Counted from the stretch's first letter, positions 31,449 through 41,114 are shown. The stretch: DNA of 64,000 nucleotides from an uncultured Paracoccaceae bacterium (GCA_947497985.1 CANMIX010000004.1:292756-356755), one strand, 5' to 3'. Notes: generated from the letters alone by a model not told the origin. Numbers and translations: made by a program.

Positions 31449-32312
31449 ATGAAGTTGCCCCAAACCGACCCAGACTTGCCAGTTCTTATCGCTGGCCCCA
31501 CCGCGTCGGGGAAATCCGATCTGGCCCTGCGCTTTGCCGAGTCGCAAGGCGGCGTCGTGGTCAATGCAGATGCAAGTCAAATATTCGACTGTTGGCGTGT
31601 GGTAACAGCCCGCCCCTCGCTGGAAGAAGAGAGCCGCGCGCCCCATGCGCTGTACGGCCATGTGGCCTTTGACCAGCCCTATTCCGCCGGGCACTGGCTG
31701 CGGGACGTGCAGGATCTGCTCAAGACCGGGCAGCGTCCCATTATTGTTGGCGGAACCGGATTGTACTTTCAGACGCTCACCCGTGGCATGGCAGATATCC
31801 CCGCCACCCCGCCTGCCATCCGACAAGAGGCCGACAGACTGTCGCTGGATGTTTTGCAAAAAAGCGTGGACCCGAAGACCGCCGCAAAGATCGACATGCA
31901 AAATCGGATGCGGGTGCAACGTGCCTGGGAGGTTCAGCGCGCAACCGGACGCAGCTTGGCCGATTGGCAGGCAGATACACCTCCGCCGACGTTGGATCTG
32001 AACCAGTGCGCGGCCATTGTGATGCAATCTGACAAAGATTGGTTGGAACAGCGGATCCGGCAAAGGTTCGACAAAATGGTCGCCGCAGGAGCGCTAGAAG
32101 AGGTCGATGCCATGCGTGAGCGTTACGATCCTAAACTCCCCGCCTGCAAGGCGATCGGCGTGCCCGAATTGATGGATTATGTGACCGGGGTGATCGATCT
32201 GGACACAGCCCGTGAACGCGCCTCGATTGCGACCCGCCAATTTGCAAAACGACAGCGCACGTGGTTTAGATCAAAGATGTCCAGTTGGGACGTGTTTCGC
32301 CCCGACACATAG
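31449..32312 (+). CDS. miaA: tRNA dimethylallyltransferase
   Basis: 287 residues from the ATG at 31449. The P-loop [18 protein letters not shown] and the motifs [23 protein letters not shown] and [17 protein letters not shown] are all present. The region near residues 240-260 (PELMDYVTG) contacts tRNA. The DSxQ motif of the family is replaced by DASQ. It transfers the dimethylallyl group to A37 of tRNAs that read codons starting with U. Confidence 0.95.
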   Translation: MKLPQTDPDLPVLIAGPTASGKSDLALRFAESQGGVVVNADASQIFDCWRVVTARPSLEEESRAPHALYGHVAFDQPYSAGHWLRDVQDLLKTGQRPIIVGGTGLYFQTLTRGMADIPATPPAIRQEADRLSLDVLQKSVDPKTAAKIDMQNRMRVQRAWEVQRATGRSLADWQADTPPPTLDLNQCAAIVMQSDKDWLEQRIRQRFDKMVAAGALEEVDAMRERYDPKLPACKAIGVPELMDYVTGVIDLDTARERASIATRQFAKRQRTWFRSKMSSWDVFRPDT

Positions 32313-32440
32313 CTTGCGTTCACATTCAAGCGAGACCCCGACCAGCGGACAGGCTGCCAGGCCCGAGTTCTTGCAAGAATCGATTTTTCATGTCGATGTG
32401 CATCTAATTAAGAAATACAAAAGAATGCCAACGGATTAGA

Positions 32441-33250
32441 ATGCTTCCAACTACGTCTTCGCCCTCAGAGATCGAGGTTACGACCCTGTCTCAACTGTCG
32501 CCTGTTGGCGCCTGGCAGGTGGAACTGTGCCACGATCGTGCGCAGGACTTGGTTATTTGGCTCACCCGGGGTCAAGGTCGGGTGCTCCTGGATGGGAAAC
32601 GCCACGGGTTTGGTCCCCATAATCTGTTCTACATTCCTGCCGGTGCGCTATGGTCTCTGGATCTCGGACGTCAATGCATCGGCAGTTGCCTGTTCTTGCC
32701 CCGCAACAGTATGTCCGCAATGGACCGTTCCGCGTTTTTCCTAAGGATCAACGACAGCCAAGAGCAGGCCTATATCAACTATATGATCGAACGTCTGCAG
32801 CGCGAGCAACGCGAACAGCGCGACAACTGGCCAGACGCAATGAAAGCGCTGTCGCAGGTTCTGTTGATTGAAATCGAACGCACGGCGGTCCGACAGGAAA
32901 AGAAAACCCGCGCGACTGCCGCACAGCGCCTCAGCCGTGCCTATTGCGAACGGGTATCGCGGATGTTTGGAGACGGCGCATCAATGTCGGATCACGCAGA
33001 AGCGCTGGATGTAACGCCGACACATTTGACCCGTGTCTGCAAAGCGGAAACCGGCAAAACCGCGGCCAATCTCCTGACAGAGCGACAGCTGCATTGTGCG
33101 CGTTCTCTGCTGACCTATAGCGATACGCCAATTCAGGATATCGCAAACCGTCTCAGCTTTGGCAGCCCCGCTTACTTCACGCGCTTCATTTCGCAGCACA
33201 CCGGCCTTACACCAAGCCGGTTGCGCAAAGCCGCGCGCGCGTCGAGCTGA
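32441..33250 (+). CDS. AraC-family transcriptional regulator
   Basis: 269 residues. The N-terminal cupin-like half contains LVIWLTRGQGRVLLDGKRHG and IPAGALWSLDLG. The last 100 residues hold two helix-turn-helix motifs, SMSDHAEALDVTPTHLTRVCK and PIQDIANRLSFGSPAYFTRF, the AraC hallmark. The effector and targets are unknown. It overlaps nothing and its stop abuts the convergent membrane-protein gene. Confidence 0.88.
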   Translation: MLPTTSSPSEIEVTTLSQLSPVGAWQVELCHDRAQDLVIWLTRGQGRVLLDGKRHGFGPHNLFYIPAGALWSLDLGRQCIGSCLFLPRNSMSAMDRSAFFLRINDSQEQAYINYMIERLQREQREQRDNWPDAMKALSQVLLIEIERTAVRQEKKTRATAAQRLSRAYCERVSRMFGDGASMSDHAEALDVTPTHLTRVCKAETGKTAANLLTERQLHCARSLLTYSDTPIQDIANRLSFGSPAYFTRFISQHTGLTPSRLRKAARASS

Positions 33251-33622
33251 TCAACTGGCCAAAAGAACGATTATCATCAAAAGGTTGCACAGGGAAAACT
33301 GCATCAGTTGTGGCAATTTCTTGCGCAGCGGAATGGCCAGGATGGTCACGCTTGTTGATGCGGCAGCCGCCAACAGACTCAGGGCACCCACCACGTAGCC
33401 CAATGTATCTGCATGCGCCCCGAACGGCGCATCCGGCGCGATTGTCCCTTTCAGGCCAAAGCCGATCAACATGCCAAGAACCACCCCAGCAACAGTCCAC
33501 TCAACCCGCAACGGCACAGAAGCCGGACGCGCCAAAACGTCATCAACAATCTTCTGCGTCGGAACCGCAGTTGGTTGCCAATGCATCTGGTTCAAACGTT
33601 GGTCAAAGCTTCTTGCAGTCAC
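33251..33622 (-). CDS. Uncharacterised membrane protein resembling an F1F0 ATPase AtpI-type subunit in layout
   Basis: 123 residues from a GTG at 33622, preceded by GGGAG seven bases upstream. A soluble stretch of about 45 residues is followed by three hydrophobic segments (VEWTVAGVVLGMLIGFGLKG, LGYVVGALSLLAAAASTSVTIL and QFSLCNLLMIIVLLAS). There is no domain I can name, and the AtpI-like resemblance is only of layout. It is convergent with the AraC gene. The first 24 bases of an alternative TTG start at 33646 look less likely. Confidence 0.55.
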   Translation of the reverse strand: MTARSFDQRLNQMHWQPTAVPTQKIVDDVLARPASVPLRVEWTVAGVVLGMLIGFGLKGTIAPDAPFGAHADTLGYVVGALSLLAAAASTSVTILAIPLRKKLPQLMQFSLCNLLMIIVLLAS

Positions 33623-33821
33623 GGTCTTTCTCCCACTTCTGCGCAAGCTTTCATCAAATTTTAAGGCAACTTAATGGCAACCACGGGCCGTTAACGCGGC
33701 ATTAACCCAGATGAACAGACTGTTTACAAAAGGCCGACAATACGCAGCGTTCACCCGCGCGAAACGGTCGAAAATCAACCGCGATCGTCACGTTCTTCAC
33801 ACGATACACGTGCTGTAAATA

Positions 33822-34406
33822 TCAGCTTCCCAGGATCTTTTTCACGTAATTTTGGGTCTCTTTATACGGCGGCACCCCACCATATTTTTCAACCGCACCT
33901 GGACCTGCATTATAGGCCGCAAGCGCCAAACGCCAGGAACCGAATTTGCGGTATTGCTGCGCCAAATAGCGTGCGCCACCTTCTAGGTTCTGTTTGGGAT
34001 TGGTTGGATCAACGCCAAGGCTCGCCGCCGTGGATGGTAACAGCTGCGCCAGACCAAGTGCCCCCTTGTGGGAACGCGCAGTGGGGTTCCAATTGCTTTC
34101 TTGTTGCACTAGCCGCAGGAACAGATCTTCCGGAATGCCATTTTGACGGGCGACGGTGCGGGCTATCTTTAGATACTGACCGCGGTACTTCCCAGTATAG
34201 CGTAGATTCTTTGGTGTCAGATCAATCCTGTAGCTTTCAGGCTTCAAGCGGTCTGAGCCTTTGTACTGGCTGGCGGCACGACCATCCAGAACCCGTGTAT
34301 GGGCTGCAAGCAGGTCTCTTCTACTTTTGCTGGAAATGCCTTGCGCGACAGCCGTCTCAGCGACCAAAGCGCAAGCGACACTCGCCCCCACAAACATCAT
34401 TCGCAT
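33822..34406 (-). CDS. Lytic transglycosylase (SLT/GH23 family)
   Basis: 194 residues from the ATG at 34406 with a signal peptide ([20 protein letters not shown]). The SLT domain holds the catalytic Glu in [20 protein letters not shown], followed by [34 protein letters not shown] and [19 protein letters not shown]. It cleaves peptidoglycan glycan strands in the periplasm, giving anhydro-muropeptides. It is divergent from ssb. Confidence 0.93.
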   Translation of the reverse strand: MRMMFVGASVACALVAETAVAQGISSKSRRDLLAAHTRVLDGRAASQYKGSDRLKPESYRIDLTPKNLRYTGKYRGQYLKIARTVARQNGIPEDLFLRLVQQESNWNPTARSHKGALGLAQLLPSTAASLGVDPTNPKQNLEGGARYLAQQYRKFGSWRLALAAYNAGPGAVEKYGGVPPYKETQNYVKKILGS

Positions 34407-34662
34407 ATTTGGCGCCCTGTTTCCCCACGAACCAAGGACAATCATAGACATTTTTGTGAAATTTTAAAGCCCACAATGATCAGTCGGCATATCATTGCCA
34501 AACATATATCCGAAATCCGATTTCTCCCTTTTGCCTCTCAGTCGCTTTAACAAGAGGGCGCAGAAAGATAGGATAGCCGAAACCGCGACGAAGGGGATTC
34601 GACGCCGGGACAAGATTTACGCATCTCGCATGCACAGCTTAATGATAAAGGACACGACCAAG

Positions 34663-35205
34663 ATGGCCGGATCTCTCAACAAAGTCATGATAATCGGCAA
34701 TTTGGGCCGCGACCCCGAAGTCCGCAGCTTTCAGAACGGCGGCAAGGTGTGCAACCTGCGCATCGCAACCTCTGAGACTTGGAAAGACCGCAACACCGGC
34801 GAGCGCCGTGAGAAAACCGAATGGCATTCAGTTGCGATTTTCACCGAAGGTCTGGTGCGCGTCGCAGAGCAATACCTGCGCAAGGGTTCCAAAGTTTACA
34901 TCGAAGGCCAATTGCAAACCCGTAAATGGCAAGATCAAAACGGCCAGGATCGCTATTCCACCGAAGTTGTTCTGCAAGGGTTTGGTTCCACTCTGACCAT
35001 GCTGGATGGCCGTGGTGAAGGTGGCGGTATGGGCGGTGGCCAAGGCGGCGGTGGCGGCTTTGGTGGCGGCGATAGCGGCGGTCAAGGCGGTGGCTACGGC
35101 GGTGGCGGATATGACAGCGGCCCACAGGGTGGTGGTGGATACGGTGGTGGCGCCCAAGGTGGCGGCGCATCCCACAATATCGACGACGACGAGATCCCGT
35201 TTTAA
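34663..35205 (+). CDS. ssb: Single-stranded DNA-binding protein
   Basis: 180 residues from the ATG at 34663, preceded by AAAGGA. The OB fold (residues 1-115) starts [20 protein letters not shown], followed by a glycine-rich linker of about 55 residues ([10 protein letters not shown] and repeats). The acidic tip DDDEIPF binds repair and replication partners. The upstream 256 bases hold the promoter, but no LexA box is visible there. A strong terminator follows. Confidence 0.97.
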   Translation: MAGSLNKVMIIGNLGRDPEVRSFQNGGKVCNLRIATSETWKDRNTGERREKTEWHSVAIFTEGLVRVAEQYLRKGSKVYIEGQLQTRKWQDQNGQDRYSTEVVLQGFGSTLTMLDGRGEGGGMGGGQGGGGGFGGGDSGGQGGGYGGGGYDSGPQGGGGYGGGAQGGGASHNIDDDEIPF

Positions 35206-35226
35206 GCCAAGGCAAATGACATGATG

Positions 35227-35262
35227 AAACCCGCTGCAAGAAATTGCGGCGGGTTTTCTTTT
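35227..35262 (+). terminator. Rho-independent terminator after ssb
   Basis: AAACCCGCTGCAA-gaaa-TTGCGGCGGGTTT is a 13-bp stem with one mismatch followed by TCTTTTG. Confidence 0.9.
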
Positions 35263-35323
35263 GCCTTTGTCGGTCGAGAACCACGATATAACTCTTTGAT
35301 TCCACAACAAACAAGGGGCGAAA

Positions 35324-35947
35324 TCAATAGGATAGACTGGGTGATTGATGCAGGAACTGGGCGTTGTCTACTTGCCCCACCATAAAGTCCGCGACATCGG
35401 CGCGCCGAATTTTCAAGGCCAGCTTGCCCTGCACCTCACGCAAGTCCCCGACATGATACTCACCAAGTGGATCACCGTCTTGAAACGCACTTGGACGGAC
35501 AATCGTCCAGTCCAAACCTGATTGGCGAACCACTGCTTCCTGACCGTGGTGATCTGCGAATGTAGCGCGTAGAAGCAGGCCAAACATCACCCAGCGCCAC
35601 CAGAAATTCAAAACCGGCTCACTGTCACCAACACCCAAGGAAGACAGGCAAATCAATCTCTTAACGCCTGTTGCCTTCATGGCTTTCACAATGGTTTCAG
35701 TCCCTTTGGTTCGGATTTCCCCCTTCATTCCCGCGCCTAGGGCGCAAACAACCGCGTCCTGCCCTGTGACTGCCCGCTGCACATCCACCTGGTTCAACAC
35801 ATCGCCGCGCAGCATCGTAATCCCATCCCCGTCAGCGCCGTTGGGTACACTGCGGGAGAACCCGGTCACACTGTGTCCTTTGGCAAGCAGGGATTTGACC
35901 ACATGAGCGCCCAGACTGCCGGTTGCACCAAAAACGATCACTTTCAT
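35324..35947 (-). CDS. NAD(P)-binding atypical short-chain dehydrogenase (NmrA/SDR_a5-like)
   Basis: 207 residues from the ATG at 35947 (MKVIVFGATGSLGAHVVKSL), which carries the glycine-rich NADP motif. The rest follows the atypical SDR pattern, with VVCALGAGMKG, LICLSSLGVGD, and WTIVRPSAFQDG. No catalytic Tyr-x-x-x-Lys pair is present, as is usual in the SDR_a5 group, so it may be a redox sensor or a flavin reductase rather than an ordinary dehydrogenase. It is divergent from the TetR gene across a five-site operator array, suggesting strict control by that repressor. Confidence 0.85.
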   Translation of the reverse strand: MKVIVFGATGSLGAHVVKSLLAKGHSVTGFSRSVPNGADGDGITMLRGDVLNQVDVQRAVTGQDAVVCALGAGMKGEIRTKGTETIVKAMKATGVKRLICLSSLGVGDSEPVLNFWWRWVMFGLLLRATFADHHGQEAVVRQSGLDWTIVRPSAFQDGDPLGEYHVGDLREVQGKLALKIRRADVADFMVGQVDNAQFLHQSPSLSY

Positions 35948-35979
35948 TTCACTCACTCCTTCACTCAAAATTGCAACAC

Positions 35980-36066
35980 TTGACACCGCGTCCATTGACA
36001 TGATGTCCATTTACACAGTGTCAATTGACGCGATGTCAACATTGGGATAGATTGACATCATGTCAA
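35980..36066. promoter_or_regulatory. Tandem array of five 15-bp palindromic operators
   Basis: Five copies of TTGAC-N5-GTCAA occur, each 15 bases. Copies at 35980, 35995, 36010 and 36025 are exactly end to end. The fifth, TTGACATCATGTCAA at 36052, follows after 12 bases and overlaps the TetR start at 36060. Two copies are perfect or nearly so (36025 and 36052); the others differ at one or two end positions. This is most likely the binding array of the TetR-type protein and covers both divergent promoters. Confidence 0.85.
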
Positions 36067-36644
36067 GTGAAAAAAATGATACCCGAGAAAAGATCCTTAC
36101 CGCCTGCTGGCAATTGACCGAGGCAAACCTGGGCAAAGGCGTGCGCATGTCCGACATTGCGAAAACTGCAGGTGTGTCACGGCAGGCGCTGTACCTGCAT
36201 TTTGAAAACCGCGCTGATTTATTAATCGCGACCACGCGGTTTATCGATGAAAAACAAAATATTACCGAGCGTCTTGAACCTTACCGTCAGGCCCAGACAG
36301 GCCGCGATAAGTTGCGAGAGCTTGTGGTATTCTGGGCCAATCAGATGGAGATCATCCAAGGTATGGCGCGCGCGCTGCTCGCCTTGCGCGCCACAGATGC
36401 TGAGGCCAATGCAGCCTGGCAGGAACGGATGGAGGCATTGCGTGAGGAGATTCGCCAGACCTTTGACCAGATCGAGCGTGAAGCGGATCTGGCACCGGGC
36501 TGGACCGTCGACAGCGCCACAAACTTGTTGTGGTCTGCGATGTCGTTTCAGGGGTGGGAGCAGTTAAAACAAGCGCCGGACTTTAGCACCGAAGCCTATA
36601 TTGCAGACATGTGGTGGCTCGCAAAACGCGGCTTCCTAAGCTGA
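36060..36644 (+). CDS. TetR-family repressor divergent from the SDR gene
   Basis: 194 residues. The N-terminal helix-turn-helix VRMSDIAKTAGVSRQALYLHFENRADLLIATT is typical of TetR. The C-terminal ligand domain includes FWANQMEIIQGMARALLALR. Its own start codon lies inside the last operator copy, so binding there would block translation-level and transcription-level expression: strong autorepression is expected. The neighbour SDR is the likely target. Confidence 0.9.
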   Translation: MSSEKNDTREKILTACWQLTEANLGKGVRMSDIAKTAGVSRQALYLHFENRADLLIATTRFIDEKQNITERLEPYRQAQTGRDKLRELVVFWANQMEIIQGMARALLALRATDAEANAAWQERMEALREEIRQTFDQIEREADLAPGWTVDSATNLLWSAMSFQGWEQLKQAPDFSTEAYIADMWWLAKRGFLS

Positions 36645-36651
36645 AGGAAAA

Positions 36652-36681
36652 ACGCGCCCGTAGATTTATGGGCGCATTTTC
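36652..36681. terminator. Bidirectional terminator between the TetR gene and aroB
   Basis: GCGCCC at 36654-36659 pairs with GGGCGC at 36670-36675. T-runs lie on both sides (ATTTTC to the right; GTTTTTC on the minus strand), so it can serve both converging genes. Confidence 0.75.
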
Positions 36682-36687
36682 AATAGA

Positions 36688-37791
36688 TTACACCGCGTCT
36701 TTCATCACTTGCACAACAGCGTCGCGTGGAACATCTGCGGTTACAAAGGCTTCACCGATGCCACGTGCAAGAATGAACCGCAGCTGACCATCGACGACCT
36801 TTTTGTCTTGTGCCATCAAGTCGGCCAGCGCTTCTGCGTCAGGCAAATCACCATCAATGTCACGCAGGTCGGTTTTCATCCCCATCGCCTTCAGGTGCGC
36901 ACGCACGCGGCTGGGGTCTTCTTGACTGCACAGCCCAAGGCGGGAGGACAGCTCAAACGCCAGCGCACAGCCAATCGCCACCCCTTCGCCGTGCAGCAAA
37001 CGGCTTGAATAACCTGTCGCCGCCTCAAGCGCGTGGCAGAAAGTATGGCCCAGGTTCAACAACGCACGATCGCCCTGCTCTGTCTCGTCCCGCGCCACGA
37101 TATCAGCTTTCATCTGAACCGAGCGGGTGACCGCTTCGACCCGTTTTTGCATGTCGCCCGCGGCAAGTGCAGGGCCGTTTGCTTCCAGCCAATCAAAGAA
37201 TTCCGCGTCTCCTAAAAGACCGTATTTCACAACTTCGCCGTACCCAGCCAGGAAATCGCGGGCCTCTAGCGTGCCCAAAACCTCGGTATCGGCCAGAACA
37301 AGCGCGGGCTGGTGAAACGCGCCAACCAAGTTTTTACCGTGCGGCGTATTGATCCCGGTTTTGCCGCCAACCGAGCTGTCAACCTGGGCCAAAAGGCTGG
37401 TTGGGATTTGCACAAACCGCACGCCACGGCGCAACACAGCTGCGGCAAAGCCTGCAAGATCGCCGATCACACCGCCGCCAAAAGCGATCACGACATCATT
37501 GCGCTCCACCTTCTTATCAAGCAGCCATTCTACGGTGCGGGTAAACTGCGGCCAGCCCTTGGTGCTTTCGCCTTCGGGTAGCGCAAGCGCTTCCATCTCG
37601 ATACCAGCGTTTGCCAGACCGGCGCGCAATGCGTCCAAATGCAGACGGGCCACGGTTTCATCGGTCACCACGGCAACTTTGGGACGGCGCAGAAGCGGTA
37701 AAATGCGCTCCCCTGTTTCCTTGATCAGGCCGGGGCCGACAATGACGTCATAAGAGCGTTCGCCCAGTTCAACGTGAACCGTTTGTTCCAT
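36688..37791 (-). CDS. aroB: 3-dehydroquinate synthase
   Basis: 367 residues from the ATG at 37791, in the TAATG overlap with aroK. The NAD motif AFGGGVIGDLAGFAAA, the QIPTSLLAQVDSSVGGKTGIN stretch and NLGHTFCHALEAATG are hallmark. It makes the first ring of the shikimate pathway. It is translated immediately after aroK, forming the usual kinase-synthase pair. Confidence 0.97.
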   Translation of the reverse strand: MEQTVHVELGERSYDVIVGPGLIKETGERILPLLRRPKVAVVTDETVARLHLDALRAGLANAGIEMEALALPEGESTKGWPQFTRTVEWLLDKKVERNDVVIAFGGGVIGDLAGFAAAVLRRGVRFVQIPTSLLAQVDSSVGGKTGINTPHGKNLVGAFHQPALVLADTEVLGTLEARDFLAGYGEVVKYGLLGDAEFFDWLEANGPALAAGDMQKRVEAVTRSVQMKADIVARDETEQGDRALLNLGHTFCHALEAATGYSSRLLHGEGVAIGCALAFELSSRLGLCSQEDPSRVRAHLKAMGMKTDLRDIDGDLPDAEALADLMAQDKKVVDGQLRFILARGIGEAFVTADVPRDAVVQVMKDAV

Positions 37792-38378
37792 TACTTCCAT
37801 TCCAAAACATCTGGGCGCGCGCGCAAGGCATCCAGCACCCGATCTACCATCTCTTCGATAGAGATTTTTCCGTCGGAGCTGACAGAGACATCCGCCAACT
37901 CATACAAAGGCACCCGTTTTTCATACAGATCCCGCAAGGTGGCATAGGGGTCCGCCGTGCGCAGCAGCGGCCGCGTATCGCGGTGACGCACCCGGTTCCA
38001 CAGCACCTCAAGATCAGCCTGCAGACAGACCGCAACGCCAAAATCGGAGATATTGCGCCGGTTTTCCTCTGACAGGAACGCACCACCACCGGTGGACAAC
38101 ACGCCGCGTTCTTCCTCAAGCAGGCGACGGATAACCATCCGTTCTTTCTCGCGAAAAAACGATTCGCCATGGCGTTCGAAAATTTCTGGAACGCTCATAT
38201 TGGCGGCGTTCTCAATCTCATGATCGCTGTCCAGAAAGGGCACGCCAAGACGTTGAGCCAAAGCGCGGCCCACCGCAGTCTTACCTGCGCCCATCATGCC
38301 CACCATGACCACAGTCTTTTGCAGTTCACCGGGCTGCGCTGCTTCTGCAAGCGCCTCTTTGTGCTCTTTTTCGCTCAT
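37791..38378 (-). CDS. aroK: Shikimate kinase
   Basis: 195 residues with the P-loop VVMVGMMGAGKTAVGRALAQ, DSDHEIENAANMSVPEIFE, and LSTGGGAFLSEENR. It phosphorylates shikimate. The first 25 residues are a charged extension (SEKEHKEALAEAAQ). Its stop and the aroB start share two bases. Confidence 0.96.
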   Translation of the reverse strand: MSEKEHKEALAEAAQPGELQKTVVMVGMMGAGKTAVGRALAQRLGVPFLDSDHEIENAANMSVPEIFERHGESFFREKERMVIRRLLEEERGVLSTGGGAFLSEENRRNISDFGVAVCLQADLEVLWNRVRHRDTRPLLRTADPYATLRDLYEKRVPLYELADVSVSSDGKISIEEMVDRVLDALRARPDVLEWK

Positions 38379-38459
38379 ACTTCTGTGAATGACGTGATAT
38401 TCGTCAAAAGGCCATATATAACTTTTAGAAAAGACAGTGAAGCAGGCAGAGCATATCTC

Positions 38460-38609
38460 ATGGGCCGTATTTTTAAATACTTGTTTTATTTGGCGGTTTT
38501 GGCCAGCATTGCGCTGATCGCCTACGCCTATTTAGGTCCCTGGTTTGGGGCTGATTTCGGGGCACCCACCAGCGAGGTGCGAAAACCGGTGATCCTGGAT
38601 GCGAAATAG
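38460..38609 (+). CDS. 49-residue membrane protein
   Basis: 49 residues from the ATG at 38460. One membrane span (YLFYLAVLASIALIAYAYLG) is followed by a short tail, EVRKPVILDAK. It overlaps the next gene by 11 bases, so the two are coupled. I have no family name; the arrangement next to xerD looks like a lineage-specific unit. Confidence 0.7.
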   Translation: MGRIFKYLFYLAVLASIALIAYAYLGPWFGADFGAPTSEVRKPVILDAK

Positions 38610-40137
38610 CCTTGCACTGGCAACGCTTGTGGCAACGCTGGGATATTGGACCAGTACCGCCACAGCGCAGCAACCCTTGGCTGCCATCGATTGGCTCAAC
38701 ACCCCGCTCACAACTTCTGTCCTTCCGGAAACCATCCTGCTGGAACCACCTGTGGCTGGCAGCGCATTGCGCCCGGAAATCACAGTCACGCCGCTGCGCA
38801 CGCTTCCCGCTCCCACGGGCTTGGTGTCGGCCGCCTCCACGGGTTTGCCGACGGACCTTTGGCGCGGCAGCGAGCCGGCCGAATTGAAACGTTTGATCGC
38901 CTCGGTTCGGGTCAAGGACACGCCGGCCATGCAGGCCTTGTTGTTCACGCTGTTGCTGTCAGAGACCCGCGCACCCGAAGACGACAAGGATGTCCTCCTT
39001 TTGGCGCGCCTTGACCGATTGATGGCATTGGGCGCAACCGATCCGGCGCAAGCACTCGCACTGCAGGCTGATCCCACCAAAACATCGGAACGTTTCAAAC
39101 GCTGGTTTGACGCAAGCCTTCTGACCGGCGATGAAGACCGAACCTGTGCCGTACTGCAGAGCGCCGCGCATTTGGCGCCAAGCTATGCTGAGCGGATCTT
39201 TTGCGATGCCCGCGGTGGGGATTGGTCGACTGCCGCGCTGCTGCTGGAAACCGCACACACGCTGGAAATATTGCCCGAACAGGATCTCGCGCTTCTGGAC
39301 CGTTTTTTGAACCCGGATGTGTTTGAATTCGCGCCCCCGCCCAAATCACCCGATGTGATAACACCGCTGACCTTCCGCCTGTTCGAAAGTATTGGCGAGC
39401 CATTGCCGACCTCCAACCTGCCGCGTGCCTATGCAGCTGCCGACCTGCGCGACTTGTCCGGGTGGAAGGCACAATTGGAGGCGGCAGAGCGGCTGGCTCA
39501 TATCGGAGCCCTGCCCCCAAACCGGTTGCTGGGTCTGTTCAGCGAACGAAAACCTGCCGCGTCAGGCGGCATCTGGGACCGGGTCGCGGCCTTGCAACGG
39601 TTTGAAACTGCCATCAAAACAGGCAGCGACGACGCCGTTGCCAAAACGCTGTTGCCCGCCTGGCAGGCGGTTCAGGCATCGGGTATTGAAACAGGGTTTG
39701 CCGAACTGTTTTCCGAAGAGCTCGCGCGTTTTGATCTGACGGGCGCGGCCGCCGAACTCTCATGGCGGGTGCGTCTGCTGGCCCAAGAATATGAGCTGGC
39801 AGCGATGTTGCCACCAAGTGAGACACCGGAAAACCTGCTGCTCGCTGCGATCGCCATGGGCAAAGCACGAGACGACTCAGATCTGTCTGCCAAAGACGCC
39901 GCGATTTCACGCGCCTTTGAAGAGACCGCCAAACAAGCGCATGTTCCCGCTCATTTACGCGGCAAAATCGACAATGGCCGTCTTGGAGAGGCGATTTTGA
40001 ATGCTATGGTCTTGTTCGCGCAGGGAAGTGATGGCAATTGGGCGGCGCTAACTGGCGCGCTGTCCACCTTCCGTTTGGTGGGATTGGAAGAAACTGCACG
40101 CCGGTCCGCTTTACAACTCCTCATTTTGGATCGATAG
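38599..40137 (+). CDS. Uncharacterised exported helical protein
   Basis: 512 residues with a signal peptide ending near GYWTSTATAQQP. The rest is rich in alanine and leucine and looks like a helical, TPR-like array, with no recognisable catalytic motif. It begins within the 49-residue gene and stops 2 bases before xerD, so the three are one operon. The product should be periplasmic; the function is unknown. Confidence 0.7.
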   Translation: MRNSLALATLVATLGYWTSTATAQQPLAAIDWLNTPLTTSVLPETILLEPPVAGSALRPEITVTPLRTLPAPTGLVSAASTGLPTDLWRGSEPAELKRLIASVRVKDTPAMQALLFTLLLSETRAPEDDKDVLLLARLDRLMALGATDPAQALALQADPTKTSERFKRWFDASLLTGDEDRTCAVLQSAAHLAPSYAERIFCDARGGDWSTAALLLETAHTLEILPEQDLALLDRFLNPDVFEFAPPPKSPDVITPLTFRLFESIGEPLPTSNLPRAYAAADLRDLSGWKAQLEAAERLAHIGALPPNRLLGLFSERKPAASGGIWDRVAALQRFETAIKTGSDDAVAKTLLPAWQAVQASGIETGFAELFSEELARFDLTGAAAELSWRVRLLAQEYELAAMLPPSETPENLLLAAIAMGKARDDSDLSAKDAAISRAFEETAKQAHVPAHLRGKIDNGRLGEAILNAMVLFAQGSDGNWAALTGALSTFRLVGLEETARRSALQLLILDR

Positions 40138-40139
40138 CC

Positions 40140-41114
40140 ATGCCCGTGCCTGCCACTTCTCTGGATTGGATTTCTCTCTTCCTTGATGCACAAGCCGCAG
40201 AAATCGGTGCCGCACAGAATACGCTCCTTGCTTATGGTCGCGATCTCAAGGATGTGGTTGCCTGGATGAACCACAACAACCTCAGTTTTGCCAATGCAGA
40301 GCGTGAGCACGTTGAACAATATCTTATTTCCTGCGACGCGCAGGGACTGTCGCAATCCACCCGCGCACGACGTCTGTCGGCGATCAAACAGATTTACCGT
40401 TTTGCATTCGACGAAGGCTGGCGCAGCGACAATCCGGCAATCCAGATCAAGGGGCCTGGGCGCTCCAAACGTCTGCCCAAAACGCTGGATGTTGCTGAGG
40501 TCGACCGGACCCTTGACGCGGCCCGCGTAACCGGACGCAAAACAACTGATCGCTTGCGCAATACATGTTTGCTAGAGCTTTTATACGCGACCGGCATGCG
40601 GGTGAGCGAACTTGTGTCCCTGCCGGTGGCAAGCGCACGTGGCAATCCGCAAATGCTGATGGTTCTGGGTAAAGGCAGCAAAGAACGGCTGGTACCTCTA
40701 TCGCCTCCGGCTCGCGAGGCATTGGCGGCTTGGATCACCGTGCGCGACGAACAGGACGAACTGGCCCAGACCAAGGGCAAACCCGCCTCACGCTTCCTAT
40801 TTCCGTCGCGTGGGCAGGCCGGGCATCTGACGCGCCATCGGTTCTATCTGTTGGTCAAAGAGATCGCAGTGGCCGGCGGCGTCTCCCCCGAAAAAGTCAC
40901 GCCGCACACCTTGCGCCATGCTTTTGCCACGCACCTGCTTGCCAATGGAGCCGATCTACGTGCCATTCAGGCCATGCTTGGCCATGCCGATATCGCGACA
41001 ACCGAAATCTACACCCATGTTCTGCAAACCCAGCTCGAAGACCTGGTGCATGAACATCACCCCTTGGCTAATTCCGACGGCACATCCGACGATCCCGTCG
41101 AAAAAGCCGGTTAG
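40140..41114 (+). CDS. xerD: Tyrosine recombinase XerD
   Basis: 324 residues from the ATG at 40140. The N-terminal SAM-like domain (about 1-100) is followed by the catalytic domain, with Arg in LLYATGMRVSELVS, the HTLRHAFATHLLANGADLRA motif, and the nucleophile Tyr in HADIATTEIYTHV. With XerC it resolves chromosome dimers at dif. Its place next to aroK is usual for Rhodobacterales. XerC is not ruled out by sequence alone. Confidence 0.88.
   Translation: MPVPATSLDWISLFLDAQAAEIGAAQNTLLAYGRDLKDVVAWMNHNNLSFANAEREHVEQYLISCDAQGLSQSTRARRLSAIKQIYRFAFDEGWRSDNPAIQIKGPGRSKRLPKTLDVAEVDRTLDAARVTGRKTTDRLRNTCLLELLYATGMRVSELVSLPVASARGNPQMLMVLGKGSKERLVPLSPPAREALAAWITVRDEQDELAQTKGKPASRFLFPSRGQAGHLTRHRFYLLVKEIAVAGGVSPEKVTPHTLRHAFATHLLANGADLRAIQAMLGHADIATTEIYTHVLQTQLEDLVHEHHPLANSDGTSDDPVEKAG

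Noticed and set aside
34407..34662. LexA box before ssb
   Set aside because: ssb is SOS-controlled in some bacteria, but I see no GAAC-N7-GAAC or GTTC-N7-GTTC here.
34828..35314. Long open frames opposite the Gly-rich part of ssb
   Set aside because: They come from the GGC/GGT repeat composition on the other strand; the ssb frame explains the sequence.
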